The notes under the pieces are model-generated. The model made no database searches, had not been told where the DNA came from, and saw only the letters and a list, made by a program, of their open reading frames with translations. The position numbers were made by a program, and so were the translations under genes. From Streptomyces sp. NBC_01262 (lineage in GTDB: Bacteria > Actinomycetota > Actinomycetes > Streptomycetales > Streptomycetaceae), in NCBI RefSeq assembly GCF_036226365.1, contig NZ_CP108462.1, positions 682,001-746,000 on the forward strand: a DNA stretch of 64,000 bases, written 5' to 3'. Below, piece by piece: positions 34,219-43,524 of the stretch. Within the stretch, counting starts at the first letter, position 1, and the number at the start of each line of letters is the position of its first letter.

Positions 34219-35052
34219 ATGACTTACCGGCCCTTGACGCTCATGGCAGTACACGCCCACCCCGACGACGAGGCCACCGGAACCGGAGGGGTCCTCGCCC
34301 GGTACGCCGCGGAAGGCATCCGCACGGTTCTCGTGACGTGTACCGACGGCGGTTGCGGCGACGGACCGGGAGGTGTCAAGCCGGGCGATCCCGGCCACGA
34401 TCCGGCGGCGGTCGCCTTGATGCGCCGTCAAGAACTCGAGGCGAGCTGTGACGTCCTGAAGGTCAGCGATCTGGAGATGCTGGACTATGCCGACTCCGGG
34501 ATGACGGGCTGGCCGAGCAACGACGCCCCCGGATCCTTCTGGCAGACCCCCGTGCAGGAAGGCGCGGCCCGACTCGCGGAACTCATGCGGCACTACCGAC
34601 CCGATGTGGTCGTCACCTACGACGAAAACGGCTTTTACGGCCACCCCGACCACATCCAGGCCCACCGCATCACGATGGCGGCGCTGGAGATGACCGCGCT
34701 GACACCGAAGGTGTACTGGACCACGATGCCCCGCTCGATGATGCAGCGGTTCGGCGAGATCATGCGCGAGTTTCATGAGGACATGCCGGAGCCCGATCCT
34801 GCCGAGGCCGCCGCGATGGCCGAGATCGGCCTCCCCGACGACGAGATCACCACCTGGGTGGACACCACCGCGTTCAGCGGTCAGAAGTTCGACGCGCTGG
34901 CCGCACACGCCAGTCAGGGCGAGAACATCTTCTTCCTCAAGATGGGCAAGGAGAGGTTCGGCGAGTTGATGGGCATGGAGACCTTCGTACGTGTCCAGGA
35001 CGCCACCGGCGCAGCCATACCCGAGAACGATCTCTTCGCCGGACTGCGCTGA
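34219..35052 (+). CDS. PIG-L-family deacetylase (Mca/MshB-like)
   Basis: 277 residues. The ATG at 34219 follows CAGGAGG. The zinc site AVHAHPDDEATGTGG has H14, D16 and D17 near the N-terminus; VLVTCTDGGCGDGPGG and GFYGHPDHIQAHRITMAALE, with a later His ligand, complete the family signature. Relatives include mycothiol conjugate amidase and the GlcNAc-Ins deacetylase MshB, both cytoplasmic zinc enzymes of mycothiol metabolism. Which amide it cuts cannot be told here. It stands alone, with degraded genes on both sides. Confidence 0.92.
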   Translation: MTYRPLTLMAVHAHPDDEATGTGGVLARYAAEGIRTVLVTCTDGGCGDGPGGVKPGDPGHDPAAVALMRRQELEASCDVLKVSDLEMLDYADSGMTGWPSNDAPGSFWQTPVQEGAARLAELMRHYRPDVVVTYDENGFYGHPDHIQAHRITMAALEMTALTPKVYWTTMPRSMMQRFGEIMREFHEDMPEPDPAEAAAMAEIGLPDDEITTWVDTTAFSGQKFDALAAHASQGENIFFLKMGKERFGELMGMETFVRVQDATGAAIPENDLFAGLR

Positions 35053-35149
35053 TCCGCCCGTCCGACCGGCCGGGAAAGCGCATCGGCCGTACGGCGCGAT
35101 CGAGCGGGGTGAGTTCTGCTCCGGCAGCCCGCGTCCAGGCCCTCGCCGA

Positions 35150-35905
35150 CGGCGTCGACGCGTGCATGCGTACCGTGGAGGCACGTTGCCGGCACAGCGC
35201 CACTTCCGTGAGCATGTAGGCACGGTTCGAGCGTCGCCCGATCCCACAACCCCTCGCACAGGCATACGGAGCTGCCCTGTCGGTCGATGACAGGCTTGCG
35301 CTGGTGCGTCAAGAACCCCAGGGCAGCTTCGGGGAGGACGGCCAGGTGATCGGTCGGCGCCAAATCACCCGCACGACTGAGCCGGGCAGCCTCACCGCTC
35401 GGCGTGACCTGCTCGGGGTCGGCAAGAATGCGGCGAGCGACAAGCCGCACCACAGCGGAGGCACGTAGATGGAGTTCCACGTGATCGATCTTGCCGCCCA
35501 TCACAGTCCGGACGTACTGGAACCCGTAGGACGGCTTTCCCTTCGGTCGTCCAGCAGCCCTTGTCTTGACGGTCGCACTCCTGTTGCGGCGCTGAATCGC
35601 CCGCAGTTCCATCTGCGCGCCCCAGGCCTCCATGGTGAAGCGGTTCTCGTCGGTGGGGTCGTCCAAGTCCCATGGGCCGTCGTGACCGTATGTGACGAGC
35701 AGCTTCTTCTCGTCACGCATCTTGTAGCCGGTGTTCAGGCAGTCCACGACGTTGCGGCCCAGGCGGTCCACGGCAACGGCGACGAGGCCGTCGTACGGAC
35801 CCCGCTCGTCCCGAGCCAGGAGCCGAGCTTAAGCCGGGTCATCGGGTCTGTGGCGCCCGACACCTCCCAGTCGTCAGCCCAGCCGATGATGTGACCGCCG
35901 ACGGA
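35150..35905 (-). pseudogene. Degenerate large serine recombinase
   Basis: From right to left the fragments are: GHIIGWADDWEVSGATDPMT and RLKLGSWL in one frame (N-terminus missing); after a frameshift near 35815, ERGPYDGLVAVAVDRLGRNV, DCLNTGYKMRDEKKLLVTYG, ENRFTMEAWGAQMELRAIQR and RPKGKPSYGFQYV; then ARRILADPEQVTPSGEAARL, EAALGFLTHQRKPVIDRQGS and LCEGLWDRATLEP, with an internal loss after DHLAV near 35335; then a further frame change near 35215 to LTEVALCRQRASTVRM. This is the order of a phiC31-type integrase/recombinase with several lesions. A shorter copy of the same gene lies at 14089-14281. Confidence 0.85.
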
Positions 35906-36120
35906 TGCGGCGTGGGACGGTCTTGCTCAGCCCAGGAAGCTCAGCCGGACCTGGCGGTTGGGATTGTCCACGTTGGTGTCCGCCAACCTCCGTTAAGGCA
36001 ACCCCAGGTTAACCGGGTTGCGAACGCGCACCCAGCGCCGGCGCCGCGGCCATCCCCTCTCGAGCTGACCGCGGCGGTTGGAGTGCGGGTTCCTGTTCCT
36101 GGACCGGAACAGGTTCGCTG

Positions 36121-36420
36121 CCTCCGGTCGCCGCCGACGTGCCCGAGAATCTGTCGGCGTTCATGGCCGACTCCCAGGTCCGCTGGGGCGTCGACGCCCT
36201 CGAAGGGACCGTCTCCGAACCGGCCTGGCAGACCAAGCCGTCCTGGTACCTCGTCGCCACGGACGACCGCATAATCCCGCCGCCCGCCCAGCGCGCCATG
36301 TCCGAGCGGACCAAGGCCACCGTCTCCGAGACCCCCGGCAGCCACGCCGTCTACGTGTCCCGCCCAGCCGTCGTGGCCGCCGTCATCGCCCAGACCGCCG
36401 AAGGACTCAACGGCCAGGTC
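36121..36420 (+). pseudogene. Alpha/beta-hydrolase remnant (C-terminal part)
   Basis: The frame from about 36121 reads PENLSAFMADSQVRWGVDAL, EPAWQTKPSWYLVATDDRII, PPPAQRAMSERTKATVSETP and GSHAVYVSRPAVVAAVI. This is the C-terminal third of an EstC-like alpha/beta hydrolase with its Asp (ATDD) and His (GSHAVYVS) regions. The nucleophile elbow is missing upstream, where the sequence turns into unrelated DNA. Confidence 0.78.
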
Positions 36421-36959
36421 TGGCGAACTCGTGCACGGCAGGACGCCCCTGACGAAGCTGCTGTGCCCGCTCGTCCCGGGCTTGGTGACCACGAGGGTCG
36501 TGAGAGTCAACGGAATGCTGCGAGTGGCAGGGCAGTACGCCGGCCGGCCGCGCCGTGAGCGCGTGCTGGACGGCCGCACGCCGTTCGTGGCGGCCGATGC
36601 ATCACGGCATTGGTGTCGCGCCCTCGGCCACCGCCCGGTCGGTCGATCACCCGGTATCCCTCCCGCTCGCCTACGTCACGTGCGGCCGCCCAGCCCGCTT
36701 CTGACCCCGAACCCCCACCGGCACGGACAACGCCCTCGCGCTCTTCCTGGCTGAGCTTCACTTCGGCCGTCATCCTCGTGGCGGGCATCCGGAATCCGGT
36801 GACGGCGGGGGGCGATCCGGTGGGCGTAGACCTCCATCCGGGTCAGCCGCTGGGGCCCGGGGAAGCGCTCTTCGAAGTGGCCTACGGTGGCGGACAGCAC
36901 GTTGTAGGTGTCCGCCGGGCCGAGGATTTCAGGGCGGCCCTGGACATGCGGGGCGCCTT
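36421..36959. other. Degraded intergenic region
   Basis: About 540 bp with no intact gene. On the minus strand at 36790-36950, a frame reading GRPEILGPADTYNVLSATVG and FEERFPGPQRLTRMEVYAHR looks protein-like but unrecognised and lacks a good start. It may be another gene fragment, in keeping with the remnants on both sides. Confidence 0.4.
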
Positions 36960-37415
36960 CTACAAGACCTTCGTCATGAACGTACTGTTCGCGTCGGGTT
37001 GGTAGTCCGCGAACGGCTCACAGTGGACGAACCCGACCTTCTCGTACAGCTTCCTGGCGGGCAGGAAGAACTCGGCCGCACCGGTCTCCAGGCTCAGCCG
37101 CGTGAATCCCATGCGCTTGGCCTCGGCAATGATGTGCTCCAGCAGCAGGGATGCGATCCCGCTTCGCTTACGCGTCGGCGTGGTGCGCATCGACTTCAGC
37201 TCCGCGTGGCCCGCGTCCAGCCTCTTGATCGCACCGCAGCCCACCAAGGTGTCGCCGTCCATGACTGACCAGAACGTGATCTCGGGCTTACGGAGTTCAC
37301 CGAGATCGAGGGCGTGCTTGCTCTCCAGAGGCGTGATGGACCGCATCTGCTGGACATGCTCGTCGAGGAACCCGGCGATCTCCGGGCCGGAGAGGTCATC
37401 CACCACGATCTTCAC
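36960..37415 (-). CDS. GNAT-family N-acetyltransferase
   Basis: 151 residues from a GTG at 37415 with GAAGGG upstream. Motifs are VQQMRSITPLESKHALDLGE, ITFWSVMDGDTLVGCGAIKR, the acetyl-CoA loop TTPTRKRSGIASLLLEHIIA and AEFFLPARKLYEKVGFVHCE. It is close to YedL/ElaA-like small acetyltransferases. It is the only intact gene in the 35-38 kb debris zone. Confidence 0.9.
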   Translation of the reverse strand: MKIVVDDLSGPEIAGFLDEHVQQMRSITPLESKHALDLGELRKPEITFWSVMDGDTLVGCGAIKRLDAGHAELKSMRTTPTRKRSGIASLLLEHIIAEAKRMGFTRLSLETGAAEFFLPARKLYEKVGFVHCEPFADYQPDANSTFMTKVL

Positions 37416-37975
37416 TTTGCTCGCCCTTCTTCGGGACTCTCGGTGCCGCGGGTGCTGTGTCACGTTCCCCCGGCGAGTTTGCCACCCGCGAACGGGCCTG
37501 GATCCTGATGGCGGCCACCGTGGCCCTGCTTGCCGGTGGGTACGGCCGGCTGGGAGCGGCCGTCGGCCACGGACCGGGGGGGCATCGGTTGCGTCGTCGG
37601 GCTGACGGTGAACGGACTGTTGTATCGGCTCGTGGGCACGGCCATGTCGGGTCGGCCGCAGGCGCGGCAGCGGGGCGAAGAGCCCTCGCCGCCTGTGCGG
37701 TACGCCGGCGCAGTGCGACGGCCCCGGCAGGCACATGCCGGGGCCGTCGTGCCGAACTCAGCGGTCGCGGGCAAGAATGGCGAGCAGAATCTGGTCGATG
37801 ACCTGCTGACTGCTTCAGGAGGCCAACTGTAGCCAGCAGGAGCAAACCGTCCACCGACAACGGCCACAAGGTGCCGTCACGGGATCCGGCCCGTCGCGCG
37901 ACGGTCCTCACCGGCCGATGTCTGCCCGGCCTCGAACCGGCTGCCTCGTCGGCTCCGGCTCCGGCTCCGTCCGCG
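37416..37975. other. Intergenic region with a gene tail remnant
   Basis: On the minus strand at 37755-37810, a short frame ending QQVIDQILLAILARDR-stop is followed at once by the hairpin at 37717-37748, as a real gene end would be. An in-frame TGA precedes it, so only the tail of some former gene survives. Nothing else is recognised in this 560-bp space. Confidence 0.4.
37717..37748. terminator. Perfect 13-bp hairpin
   Basis: GACGGCCCCGGCA and TGCCGGGGCCGTC pair fully around a 6-base loop (GGCACA). It lies just after the minus-strand tail remnant and is probably that gene's old terminator. It may still stop transcripts from the cupin operon. Confidence 0.65.
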
Positions 37976-38506
37976 TCAGCCGTCACGCTCCGTACCGACG
38001 AGGACGAAGGCCATCGTGACCGGTTGGCCGCTGCGGTTGCGCCAGCCGTGGCGGGTGCTGTTCTGGATGACGATGTCCCCCGCCGAGAGCCGGGTGCAAT
38101 GGCCGTCGTCGAGTTCGAGGACGATCTCGCCCTGCAGCACGATGCCGTAGTCCACGGTCGGCGTCGCGTGCATGCCGTCGGGCTCCATGAGGTCCGCGAT
38201 GCCCGGCGAGTCGGCCCGCTGCTCGCGGTCGAAGGCGACGGGGTCGAACGCCGGGTCGGCCATCGCGGTGTCCGGCGGGAAGGTCAGGACGATGAACCGC
38301 GTGCCGCCGGGCACCGGGAGCAGGCTGGTGACCTTCGGCGTGGGGTCCTCCCCGGTCCGGCTGACCTGCTTGTCCGGTTCGGTGGCCCAAGGCAGGCGGG
38401 ACACCCAGCCCGGCAGGCTGGTGAACTCCCGGCTGCGCGGGATGGAGCCATCGCTGACAACGACCGATCTGCCGTTCTTGTCATGGCCGGTGACAACTCT
38501 CCGCAT
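37976..38506 (-). CDS. Cupin-domain protein
   Basis: 176 residues from the ATG at 38506, with GGAGGAG upstream; a longer frame starts at 38521. The single cupin barrel is in the C-terminal half: MHATPTVDYGIVLQGEIVLE, LDDGHCTRLSAGDIVIQNST and RHGWRNRSGQPVTMAFVL. The usual metal ligands are partly replaced (VDYGIVLQGE carries no HxH), but the late His in TRHGWRN remains. Such proteins act as sugar- or acid-modifying enzymes or as sensors. It is the last gene of the dehydrogenase-kinase-cupin operon controlled from 40891. Confidence 0.85.
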   Translation of the reverse strand: MRRVVTGHDKNGRSVVVSDGSIPRSREFTSLPGWVSRLPWATEPDKQVSRTGEDPTPKVTSLLPVPGGTRFIVLTFPPDTAMADPAFDPVAFDREQRADSPGIADLMEPDGMHATPTVDYGIVLQGEIVLELDDGHCTRLSAGDIVIQNSTRHGWRNRSGQPVTMAFVLVGTERDG

Positions 38507-38544
38507 GCGTCTCTCCTCCATCGGGTCCGTCGAAATCGGTTGGG

Positions 38545-39609
38545 TCAGTCGGGCCGGCGGCTGCCGGACTCGGTCGGCGCCCGGAGCGCGGCCGCCCAGG
38601 CGTCCAGGGCCTCCCCCACCGTGAGGGCGGGTGCCCGGAGCAGGCCGGATGCCACCGTGCGTACGAGCAATCGGTGCCGGTCGTCCGTGAGGTACTCCAC
38701 CGGGGACTTGCCGTCCACGCGCGCGAGCAGCAACGCCGGCAGCAGTGACGCGGCCCGTGCCTCAAGTTCCGGCCGGGGTTCCCAGTCGACACACCGGAGG
38801 TACTCCTCGGCCAGCGCCCGGGCGGACCCCATGAGATCAGTGCGGCGCCCGGGCACCACCAGGCACTTGAGGAGCAGATGGTTGACGCAGAAGGCCAGGT
38901 CGAAGGCCGGGTCGCCGTACCAGGCGCACTCGGCGTCCAGCAGCACCGGCCCCGACGGGCCGACGAGGATGTTCTTGGGGCTGACGTCACCGTGTACCAG
39001 GGCCAGGTGTGTCGTGGCCGTACGGTGGGCGAGGCCCTGGAGGAGGTCGCTCAGGCCGGGGTGCGCGGCAGCGGTGGCCAGCAGATACGGCTCGATGCGC
39101 AGCGCGTGGAAGTTGTCGTCGGTGGCGAACTCCGCGGCGAGGTCGGCATCGCCGGCGCTCGCCGCGTGCAGGTTGCCGAGCACCTCTCCGACGGCCGCCG
39201 CGGTCGCCACCTGGACCTCGCCGCGCAGCAGTTGCGTCTTCCACATGGGGTAGTGCTCGGGGGGCAGGTACTCCATCGCGAAGAGGCCGGCCTCGGGGTC
39301 GTGGGCCAGCAGTTGGGGCACGCTGTCGGGACGGTGCCGGGACGCGAAACGCATCCACGCCCATTCATAGGCGTTGCGCGAAACCGGCGCCTGCCAGTCG
39401 GCCGCGACCTTCAGCCTGGCCAGGGCGCGCTTGACGCAAATGGAACGCCCCGGCAGGTCCACTCGCCACAGATCGGACGAGACGCCGCCGGTCAGCGGAG
39501 TCCACTGTGCGGCTTCGCCGGGTCCGGCGAGCTTGTGGGCGGTCAGGAAGTCGACCGACGGAGGGGCGGACACGGGGCCGGGGCTCACCTGCGCGGAGGT
39601 CGGGTTCAT
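38545..39609 (-). CDS. APH/choline kinase-like phosphotransferase
   Basis: 354 residues. Kinase-fold motifs are LTGGVSSDLWRVDLPGRSIC, with the Lys in VKRALARL; the catalytic loop LALVHGDVSPKNILVGPSG; and the metal-binding LLDAECAWYGDPAFDLAFCV. These match small-molecule kinases of the aminoglycoside phosphotransferase family (MTR kinase-, homoserine kinase- or choline kinase-like). The start overlaps the upstream dehydrogenase stop by four bases. Since an enolase-like gene shares the regulon, the kinase may phosphorylate a pathway intermediate (inference). Confidence 0.9.
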   Translation of the reverse strand: MNPTSAQVSPGPVSAPPSVDFLTAHKLAGPGEAAQWTPLTGGVSSDLWRVDLPGRSICVKRALARLKVAADWQAPVSRNAYEWAWMRFASRHRPDSVPQLLAHDPEAGLFAMEYLPPEHYPMWKTQLLRGEVQVATAAAVGEVLGNLHAASAGDADLAAEFATDDNFHALRIEPYLLATAAAHPGLSDLLQGLAHRTATTHLALVHGDVSPKNILVGPSGPVLLDAECAWYGDPAFDLAFCVNHLLLKCLVVPGRRTDLMGSARALAEEYLRCVDWEPRPELEARAASLLPALLLARVDGKSPVEYLTDDRHRLLVRTVASGLLRAPALTVGEALDAWAAALRAPTESGSRRPD

Positions 39610-40610
39610 CGCCGGTCACCCGATCCGGTGGTCAAACCGTGGGGACTGTTGCAGGCGTGGGCCGGTGCCTCGCCCGCCAGTATGCGTACGACCTCCTCGG
39701 CGGCGCGGCGGCGCAGTTCCGTGACCGAGGCGTCGGAGGAGAACGCGACGTGCGGGGTGAGCAGCGCGCCCGGCTGGTTCAGAAGCCCGGCGGGGATCTG
39801 TGGTTCGGTCTCCAGTACGTCGAGGCCGGCTCCGTTCAGGTGACCGCTGTCCAGCGCCTTTACGACCGCGTCGGTGTCCACCAGGCCGCCCCGGCTGACG
39901 TTGACGAGCAGGCCGCCGGGTGGCATCAGCGCCAGCTGCTCGGCTCCGATGATGTGGTGCGTGCCGGGCGTGAGCGGCACGTGGAGAATCACCACGTCGC
40001 TGCGGCGCAGCAGTTCCTCCAGGCCCGCCATCTCCACTCCGGGGGAGTCCTTCGGCGGGTGCGGGTCGTGGGCCAGGATCCGGCAGCCGAACGTGCCGAG
40101 TTTACGGGCGGTGGCGCGTCCGATGCGCCCGTATCCGACGATGCCGCAGGTCAGCGTCGACAGTCGGCGCAGCCGGGCTCCGGCGGGGTTCCAACGGCCC
40201 GCGCGGACCTCCCGGTCGGACACGGCCAGGCCCCGCGTCCAGGCCAGTACCATGCCGACGGCGTGGTCGGAGACCTCTTCGACGCAGTAGTCCGGCACGT
40301 TGGTGACCCACACGCCGCGCTCGGTGGCGGTGTCCACGGCGATGTTGTCGAGCCCGACCCCGAGCCTGGCCACGATCCGCAGATCCGGCGAGGTGCCGAT
40401 CGCGGTGGCGGAGACGGGGGCCCAGCAGGTCAGGATCCCGGCGGGCCGGTACTCGGCCACCAGTTCCTCGATCGTCTCGGCGGGGGCGGGATCGGCGGGG
40501 CCGGTCACGAGGGTGTGGCCCGCCTTCTCGATGACCGATCGCTCGACCGAGTCGTCGGGCCAGGCATGGTCGGTGAGGAGCACGGTGCCTGGGCGGCTCA
40601 GTGGTTTCAT
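39606..40610 (-). CDS. D-2-hydroxyacid dehydrogenase (phosphoglycerate dehydrogenase-like)
   Basis: 334 residues; the ATG at 40610 follows GAGGA by about 10 bases. NAD-binding motifs are TCGIVGYGRIGRATARKLGT and FGCRILAHDPHP. The catalytic Arg is in LLVNVSRGGLVDTDAVVKAL, the Glu in GAGLDVLETEPQIPAGL and the His in LLTPHVAFSSDASV. No ACT domain is present, so it is not a full SerA. It would interconvert a 2-keto and a 2-hydroxy acid. It is the first gene of the three-gene operon, with an operator-like site about 280 bp upstream. Confidence 0.93.
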   Translation of the reverse strand: MKPLSRPGTVLLTDHAWPDDSVERSVIEKAGHTLVTGPADPAPAETIEELVAEYRPAGILTCWAPVSATAIGTSPDLRIVARLGVGLDNIAVDTATERGVWVTNVPDYCVEEVSDHAVGMVLAWTRGLAVSDREVRAGRWNPAGARLRRLSTLTCGIVGYGRIGRATARKLGTFGCRILAHDPHPPKDSPGVEMAGLEELLRRSDVVILHVPLTPGTHHIIGAEQLALMPPGGLLVNVSRGGLVDTDAVVKALDSGHLNGAGLDVLETEPQIPAGLLNQPGALLTPHVAFSSDASVTELRRRAAEEVVRILAGEAPAHACNSPHGLTTGSGDRR

Positions 40611-41341
40611 GGCAGGTCGTCCTCGCAGAATCGTGCGGCCGCAGCGGACGGCCGGGGCTCGCGCCCGGTCGCGTTCCGAGCAGGGTTTGATCGTCACCCG
40701 GAACGGCGGCCGACGGCATGTCCGATGGGCCGTCGCCGCCGTGGGTGGGTGGGTGGAGAGGGTCATTGGGCTCGGGTCGGGTGTCGTCGGCGCTCGCCGA
40801 CTTGTGGTCGGGTGCGGGCGCCGCGGTATGCCCCTCGAACGGGTCACGAGACGCCGGGGCACGTCGAATCACTTTGTCACAGCCACGCGATGCTAACGAT
40901 AGCACTCATGGTCTTCGACGCGTCAAGAGTGCGGCGCGCACCCGGTCACCGGCACCCCACGGCAGGGTCCGTCAGGGCCGAGGAACCCGGATACCACGAA
41001 GAAAGCGAAAACCGACAAGAAATCTGCTGTTCACATCTTGACGCGGCCAGAAACTTGCCCTCATGGTTCTGGCAGCGCCGACCGTGTGGCCGATAAGTGT
41101 CCGCACGAGGTCCGGCTGTTGAAGACGCCATAGCCACGGACGTCCCGACGGTCGATTTACGGCTGAATTCCGCATGCGGCGTCCGACCGCGCGGCAGCCC
41201 ATCGGCCTCATTCCGCCAGCCGACGACAGTATCGGCGTCGCCGACTCGGGTCCGTGTTCAGCTCACCGCTTCTCGTCATCGCCCGTGCGGCGACGGTTCC
41301 GCCGCGGCCTGCCGTGGCCCATTCCTCCTCAGGAGCCCGCT
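40611..41341. other. Long divergent control region
   Basis: 731 bp between the hydroxyacid dehydrogenase and MFS genes. No gene is recognised in it. It carries the operator-like palindrome at 40891-40904 and ends in the AGGAG ribosome binding site of the MFS gene. The long leaders on both sides are unexplained. Confidence 0.5.
40891..40904. promoter_or_regulatory. LacI-type operator, regulon 2 (site 1)
   Basis: TGCTAACGATAGCA matches the perfect palindrome TGCTAACGTTAGCA at 13 of 14 positions. It lies between the dehydrogenase operon and the MFS gene. Confidence 0.75.
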
Positions 41342-42610
41342 ATGACTCACGCAGCGCAAGTCGACACCAGCGCGATGCCCGCCGGCGACACGCAGGAAAG
41401 CAGCCGTGCCCCCATTTCCCGCCTCATGATCGGGGTGGGCTTCCTGCTGGTGGTCCTCTCCTACATGGTCAACGCGATGGACCGCCAGGTCTTTCCCCCT
41501 CTGCTGCCGAACATCCGCGCGGAATACGGATTCTCCCTGGAGCAGGGCGGGCTGCTGGCGACGAACTTCACCCTCGGCATGGCCCTGGCCGGTCTGCCCG
41601 CGGGCTACCTCCTGGACCGCTTCCGCCGCAAGACCGTGCTGCTGGTCAGCATCGCGATCTACTCCCTGGGAACCATGGCCACGCCGCTGGCGACCGGTCT
41701 CGCCGACATGACCCTGTACCGGGTCGTCTCGGGTTTCGGTGAGGGCATGCAGTCCGCCGCCATCTTCGCGGCGATCGGCGCCTTCTTCGCCCACCGCCGC
41801 GGCCTCGCCTTCGGCATCATCGGCGTGGGCTACTCCGCCGGCGTGTTCATCGCCCCGCTCATCGGCGTCAAGCTCATGAGCATGCACGGCACCTGGCACT
41901 CGCCCTTCTACCTGTTCGGCACGGCCGGGCTGCTGATCGCCGCAGCGTCCCTGTTCCTGGTGAAAACCGCTCTGACCGAGCACTCCGCCGAGAAGGTCGT
42001 CTCGACCAGGACGTACGAGTACATGCCGGCCTCCGCCTACAACCGCAGCACCATCGCACTGGCCGTCCACTCGGTCGTCAGCGGTGTGGCCATCTACGGG
42101 TTCCTCGGCCTCTACCCGACGTTCCTCATCACCTCGCTGCATTACACCGCCGAGCAGGCCGCGCTGGCCATGAGCTGCCTCGGCTTCGGTGGGATGCTGG
42201 CCCTTCTCGGCGGCTGGCTCGGCGACCGCGTGAACCAGCGCAACCTGCTGATCCTGAGCCTGCTGGCCGTCTCCGCCGTCAGCGTGTGCATTTACCAGAC
42301 GCATGCCGGAGTCGGCCTGCAGTGCGCGTTCGCCTTCCTCATGGGCGCCTTCGGCCTGGGCTTCATCTACCCCAACACCAACAGCGCGATACAGCGCGCC
42401 GTCCGTCCCTCGCAGATCGGACGCGCCTCCGGCCTCTTCGTCACCAGCTACTACGGAACGGCGGCGTTCTCCGGCCTGCTCTTCGCCGCCCTGGTGGACT
42501 CCTTCGGCTGGAGCCAGGCGGGACTGCTGCAGGTCACAGCCCTGCCTCTGCTGGGCGTCCTGGCGCTGGCCTTCGTCCGCCCCTCACAGTTCAACAACGC
42601 GGTCCGCTAG
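41342..42610 (+). CDS. MFS transporter (aromatic acid/organic acid symporter type)
   Basis: 422 residues; the ATG at 41342 follows AGGAG. Twelve helices are likely, beginning LMIGVGFLLVVLSYMVNAMD. The MFS signature loop is AGYLLDRFRRKTVLLVSIAI between helices 2 and 3, with a repeat (GGWLGDRVNQRNLLILSLLA) in the second half. It resembles AAHS and related acid:proton symporters. Sharing its control region with the regulon-2 dehydrogenase operon, it is the likely importer of the substrate. A 21-bp hairpin follows its stop. Confidence 0.9.
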   Translation: MTHAAQVDTSAMPAGDTQESSRAPISRLMIGVGFLLVVLSYMVNAMDRQVFPPLLPNIRAEYGFSLEQGGLLATNFTLGMALAGLPAGYLLDRFRRKTVLLVSIAIYSLGTMATPLATGLADMTLYRVVSGFGEGMQSAAIFAAIGAFFAHRRGLAFGIIGVGYSAGVFIAPLIGVKLMSMHGTWHSPFYLFGTAGLLIAAASLFLVKTALTEHSAEKVVSTRTYEYMPASAYNRSTIALAVHSVVSGVAIYGFLGLYPTFLITSLHYTAEQAALAMSCLGFGGMLALLGGWLGDRVNQRNLLILSLLAVSAVSVCIYQTHAGVGLQCAFAFLMGAFGLGFIYPNTNSAIQRAVRPSQIGRASGLFVTSYYGTAAFSGLLFAALVDSFGWSQAGLLQVTALPLLGVLALAFVRPSQFNNAVR

Positions 42611-42621
42611 CGAGCCGACAC

Positions 42622-42668
42622 GCCGCAGGGGCCTGCCCACCGCTCGGCGGTGGGCAGGCCCCTGCGGC
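42622..42668. terminator. Bidirectional terminator, 21-bp perfect stem
   Basis: The arms at 42622-42642 and 42648-42668 are fully complementary around the 5-base loop CTCGG. They lie between the convergent MFS and FAH-family genes, 11 and 24 bp from their stops. Confidence 0.85.
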
Positions 42669-42692
42669 AGATCGCCCGGCGGACATCCGGAG

Positions 42693-43472
42693 TCAGATGC
42701 TCTCGGCCACGACCGGGTTGCGCAGGACGCCGATGCCCTCGATCTCGACCTCGACCTCGTCTCCGGGGCGGATCGGCCCGACGCCGGAAGGCGTGCCGGT
42801 CATGATCGCGTCTCCGGGAAGCAACGTCAGGTAGCGACTGAGGTAACTGACGAGGTCGGGAACGGCGAGCAGCAGGTCGGCGGTGCTCGCCGACTGCATG
42901 ACGGTGCCGTTCACGCGGGTCGTCAGCGACAGGCCCGAGGGGTCGAGTCCGGTCACGATGACCGGCCCGAGGGGAGCGAATGTGTCCTGCCCCTTGCCGA
43001 TCAACAGCGTTCCGAATGCGCTTTCCTTACGCTGGACGATGCGGTCGCTGACGTCATTGCCGCACGTATAACCGAGGATGTACTCATGGGCCTCCGAGCG
43101 CTTCAAATGGCGGGCTTCCCTGCCGATGACGACGACCAATTCGCCTTCGAAATGGATCAGTTCACCATCCGCCGGATAGACGATGGCCTCATCGGGTCCA
43201 ATCACCGCCGTACTCGGCTTCATGAAGCACACGGGAACTTCCGGAACCTCGTGGTCGGTCTCGTCGATGTGCGAGGCGTAGTTGTAGGCGAACCCGAAGA
43301 TCCGGGGTCGCTCCAGTGGTGGGAGAACCACTACGTCGCCGAATTCGTCCACGTGCCCCGTAGGGGACAGTCCGGTGAAGGGGTCACCCTCGAATCTCGC
43401 GATCCTGGCGTCACCGGCTTCCAGCTCTCCATAGTGACTCACGCCGCCGACGGCATACCTGACGATGCGCAT
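42693..43472 (-). CDS. Fumarylacetoacetate hydrolase-family protein
   Basis: 259 residues. Family motifs are IFGFAYNYASHIDETDHEVP, FMKPSTAVIGPDEAIVYP, the metal-binding E-x-E in HFEGELVVVIGREARHLKRS, YTCGNDVSDRIVQRKESAFG, KGQDTFAPLGPVIVTGLDPS and PGDAIMTGTPSGVGPIRPGD. These enzymes cut or isomerise acyl-pyruvate-type products of aromatic ring cleavage, as in the homoprotocatechuate and gentisate pathways. With the extradiol dioxygenase encoded 4 kb away, it probably processes a ring-cleavage product. Two operator-like palindromes lie upstream. Confidence 0.93.
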   Translation of the reverse strand: MRIVRYAVGGVSHYGELEAGDARIARFEGDPFTGLSPTGHVDEFGDVVVLPPLERPRIFGFAYNYASHIDETDHEVPEVPVCFMKPSTAVIGPDEAIVYPADGELIHFEGELVVVIGREARHLKRSEAHEYILGYTCGNDVSDRIVQRKESAFGTLLIGKGQDTFAPLGPVIVTGLDPSGLSLTTRVNGTVMQSASTADLLLAVPDLVSYLSRYLTLLPGDAIMTGTPSGVGPIRPGDEVEVEIEGIGVLRNPVVAESI

Positions 43473-43524
43473 GGATACCTCCCCAACTGGGCAACCGTGG
43501 GCGGCTGCACTGCTCGTCCAGCAG

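Noticed and set aside
34914..35150. Extension of the recombinase frame leftwards under the PIG-L gene
   Set aside because: Recombinase similarity ends near 35150; the rest is the antisense of a clear deacetylase gene.
36431..36754. Plus-strand frame reading LVTTRVVRVNGMLRVAGQYA
   Set aside because: No recognised family, no ribosome binding site, and it lies in degraded DNA. Not strong enough to call a gene.
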